Of a DNA stretch of 7,832 nt, positions 6,274 to 7,832 are shown one piece after another (the first letter of the stretch is position 1; each line of letters opens with the position of its first letter). A program made the translations under genes and the position numbers. The notes under the pieces are model-generated. The model did not search any database. It was not told the origin of the DNA and was given only the letters and a program-made list of their open reading frames with translations. The stretch covers positions 1 to 7,832 of the forward strand of contig URYM01000082.1 in NCBI GenBank assembly GCA_900552095.1, given 5' to 3'. Source of the stretch: an uncultured Blautia sp. Its GTDB lineage: Bacteria; Bacillota; Clostridia; Lachnospirales; Lachnospiraceae.

Positions 6274-6861
6274 ATGGATAAAGAAGAGAGACTGAAACAA
6301 CAGATAGAAGCATATCAGCCGTTTAACTTACAGGAAGAGCAGGATAGGGCAGAGATCCTGCGGCAGTTTGAGACGGCAGAACATATTATGAGCAGGGAGA
6401 ACAGGAATGCTCATGTGACAGTATCAGCCTGGATTGTGAGTCCGGATCGAACAAAGGTGCTGATGGCATATCACAATCTCTATCAATCCTGGGCATGGCT
6501 GGGAGGCCATGCAGATGGAGAGGCTGACCTGAAACAGGTGATCTTAAAGGAAATCGAGGAGGAGAGCGGACTTGATACCGCCCGTTTCCTCTCAGATGAT
6601 ATTTTTTCGCTGGAGATCCTGACGGTGGACGGACACGAGAAGCGGGGGACATACGTTTCTTCGCACCTGCACCTGAACATCACCTTCCTTCTGGAAGCAG
6701 ATCCGAAAGCGCCGATTCGCATCAAAGAAGATGAAAACAGTGCGGTCGGCTGGATCGCGGTGGAGGAAATTGCCGCAAAATCTACGGAGAAGTGGTTTGT
6801 AGAGCGGATTTACTCTAAACTGTGTGAGAAGGTGCGGGCGAGGGAGGAGGATTTACCGTAA
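6274..6861 (+). CDS. NUDIX hydrolase (GGHADGE subfamily)
   Basis: This is a predicted cytoplasmic hydrolase of a nucleoside diphosphate linked to another group; the substrate is not identifiable. From the ATG at 6274 the protein has 195 aa. The Nudix box runs over residues 77-100, GGHADGE, eight residues, then KEIEEESGL. It departs from the strict GX5EX7REUXEEXGU pattern by one residue of spacing and has Lys for Arg. The GGHADG form is a known NUDIX variant, so activity is plausible. I chose 6274 because GGAAG lies 8 nt upstream. The alternative ATG at 6259 is preceded by a T-rich tract without a ribosome binding site, and the TTG at 6202 lies inside the pur terminator hairpin. No good promoter is visible, so it may depend on read-through from pur. 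It converges with the aminotransferase gene. Confidence 0.9.
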   Translation: MDKEERLKQQIEAYQPFNLQEEQDRAEILRQFETAEHIMSRENRNAHVTVSAWIVSPDRTKVLMAYHNLYQSWAWLGGHADGEADLKQVILKEIEEESGLDTARFLSDDIFSLEILTVDGHEKRGTYVSSHLHLNITFLLEADPKAPIRIKEDENSAVGWIAVEEIAAKSTEKWFVERIYSKLCEKVRAREEDLP

Positions 6862-6890
6862 TTTTATGATTTTGAAATCCCCTCTTTTTG
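6844..6890 (+). terminator. Intrinsic terminator of the NUDIX gene
   Basis: GAGG-A-GGATTT (6844-6854) pairs with AAATCCCCTC (6875-6884) apart from one bulged A, with a 20-nt loop, and is followed by TTTTTG (6885-6890). The 5' arm is inside the last codons of the NUDIX gene. There is no T-run on the other strand, so it should not terminate the converging aminotransferase. Confidence 0.6.
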
Positions 6891-6897
6891 TTCCGGA

Positions 6898-7814
6898 TTA
6901 GTGGTTGAGGATTTCGCCCAGAGCCAGGAGAAGCCGGTCGTTATCTTCCGGCATCATGTAACAGAAGCGGAAATACTGCTCATCCAGCGTGGGAAAGTTA
7001 GAGCAGTCCCGGATCATCAGTCCCTTGCGGATGCAGTGCTCAAAGACCTGATGGGCATTCAGATCTTTTTTCAGGATCCGTACCAGCTGGAAGTTTCCCA
7101 TGGCAGGGTAGAGTTTTACGGTGTTCCAGGCGGAAAGGATCTGATGCAGCCGATTTCGTTCTCCTGAAATCAGGGATTTTGTCCTGCTGATATATTCTGT
7201 GTCGGAAAACATCAGCTGCCCGGCCAGTTCTGCCACGGAATTGATGCCCCAGGGATCTTTTTTTCCCTCTGCGCTGCGGATGAAAGACTGATTTCCAGTG
7301 ACGGCATAGCCCAGGCGAAGGCCGGGGGCGGCGAAGAACTTGGAGGTTCCCCGGAGTACTGCCAGATTTTCGTAAGAAGCAGTGAGGGGAACGGAGGAAA
7401 TGTCAGAGCCCTCCGGTGTGAACTCCACATAGGTCTCATCCACCAGGACGAAGATATGGTATGCCTGACAGGCGGTTATAATCTGTTCCATATCCGCGCG
7501 GGTGATGGCTGTGCCAGTGGGATTGTTGGGATTGCAGAGTACGAGAAGCTGAAGTTCCCGGTTCAGGCAGCTGAGAAGATCCGGCACATCCATCTGGAAA
7601 TCCTGTTCTTCTTTCAGAGGATAGTACGCAGTGCTTCCGCCGGCGAGGGTGATGGCCCGCTCATATTCTGAGTAGGTGGGGCCCAGGATCAGAGCCTTTT
7701 TGGGACGTATATTCTGAATAAAAAGAGAGATCAGTTCGGTTGCCCCGTTGCCCACCAGCAGATGTTCCGGTCTGGTTCCCGCGTAGGCGGCAATCGCCTG
7801 CCGCAGAGCGGTGT
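6898..7814 (-). CDS. PLP-dependent aminotransferase of HisC/CobD type, 5'-truncated
   Basis: This is a fold-type I PLP enzyme related to histidinol-phosphate aminotransferase and to CobD (threonine-phosphate decarboxylase). The frame stays open upstream to the adapter edge, adding residues TALRQAIAAYAGTRPEHLLV before GNGATELI, so the GTG at 7753-7755 is internal. About 305 codons are present and roughly 50-60 N-terminal residues are missing. Numbered from that GTG: GNGATE (2-7), GPTYSEYERA, CNPNNPTG (74-81), VDETYVEF with Asp106 for the pyridine nitrogen, SK with the Schiff-base Lys139 (7339-7341), PGLRLGY with phosphate-binding Arg147, and YFRF with substrate-carboxylate Arg263. GPTYSEYERA and IRDCSNFPTLDEQYFR look more like CobD than HisC to me. 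No cobalamin or histidine genes are nearby, so function stays open. An aminotransferase domain of a larger fusion protein is also possible. Confidence 0.9.
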
Positions 7815-7832
7815 CTGTCTCTTATACACATC
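7815..7832 (-). other. Nextera mosaic-end adapter (contamination)
   Basis: CTGTCTCTTATACACATC is 18 of the 19 bases of the reverse-complemented Tn5 mosaic end. The sequence stops before the part that tells the i5 from the i7 side. It is a library artefact that truncates the aminotransferase gene. Confidence 0.98.

Noticed and set aside
1..7832. Inverted 18-19 bp Tn5 mosaic ends at both edges, as if the window were a transposon
   Set aside because: They are part of the Nextera adapters (the left one continues into index and P7). There is no transposase and no 9-bp target duplication: the flanking genomic bases at 47-55 and 7806-7814 differ.

Overview
This window is about 7.77 kb of bacterial DNA (47-7814), with untrimmed Illumina Nextera adapter sequence at both ends (1-46 and 7815-7832). 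Gene content, codon usage, strong AGGAG-type ribosome binding sites and the wording of the protein motifs suggest a Firmicute of the Clostridia, most likely Lachnospiraceae. That placement rests on recognition of protein style, not on a search. No mobile element, CRISPR array, phage gene, tRNA or rRNA was seen.

Layout on the + strand: (1) the C-terminal part of an M24-family Xaa-Pro peptidase, cut off by the left adapter; (2) an FGGY-family sugar kinase of 534 aa that may be an L-ribulokinase of the clostridial AraK type; (3) a strong terminator; (4) a near-consensus sigma-A type promoter with a structured, repeat-containing leader; (5) a compact purine operon purE-purM-purN-purD; (6) a terminator; (7) a NUDIX hydrolase with its own terminator. 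On the - strand and converging on the NUDIX gene is a PLP-dependent aminotransferase of the HisC/CobD type, whose N-terminus is cut off by the right adapter. There is no gene-free stretch longer than 300 bases. The longest gap, 2519-2708, holds the terminator, promoter and leader.

The pur genes supply four steps of de novo IMP synthesis: PurD (PRA to GAR), PurN (GAR to FGAR), PurM (FGAM to AIR) and PurE (N5-CAIR to CAIR). purF, purL/Q/S, purK, purC, purB and purH are absent here and must lie elsewhere if the pathway is complete. Spacing is tight: purM and purN overlap by 7 nt, and the purD ribosome binding site overlaps the purN stop.

I found no convincing undescribed system. The most useful second-look items are the adapter contamination, which creates a false MCIRDR protein start and an identifiable i7 index, and the purE promoter/leader. 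The leader carries an 11-bp imperfect direct repeat 31 bp apart that overlaps a stem-loop at the predicted transcription start.
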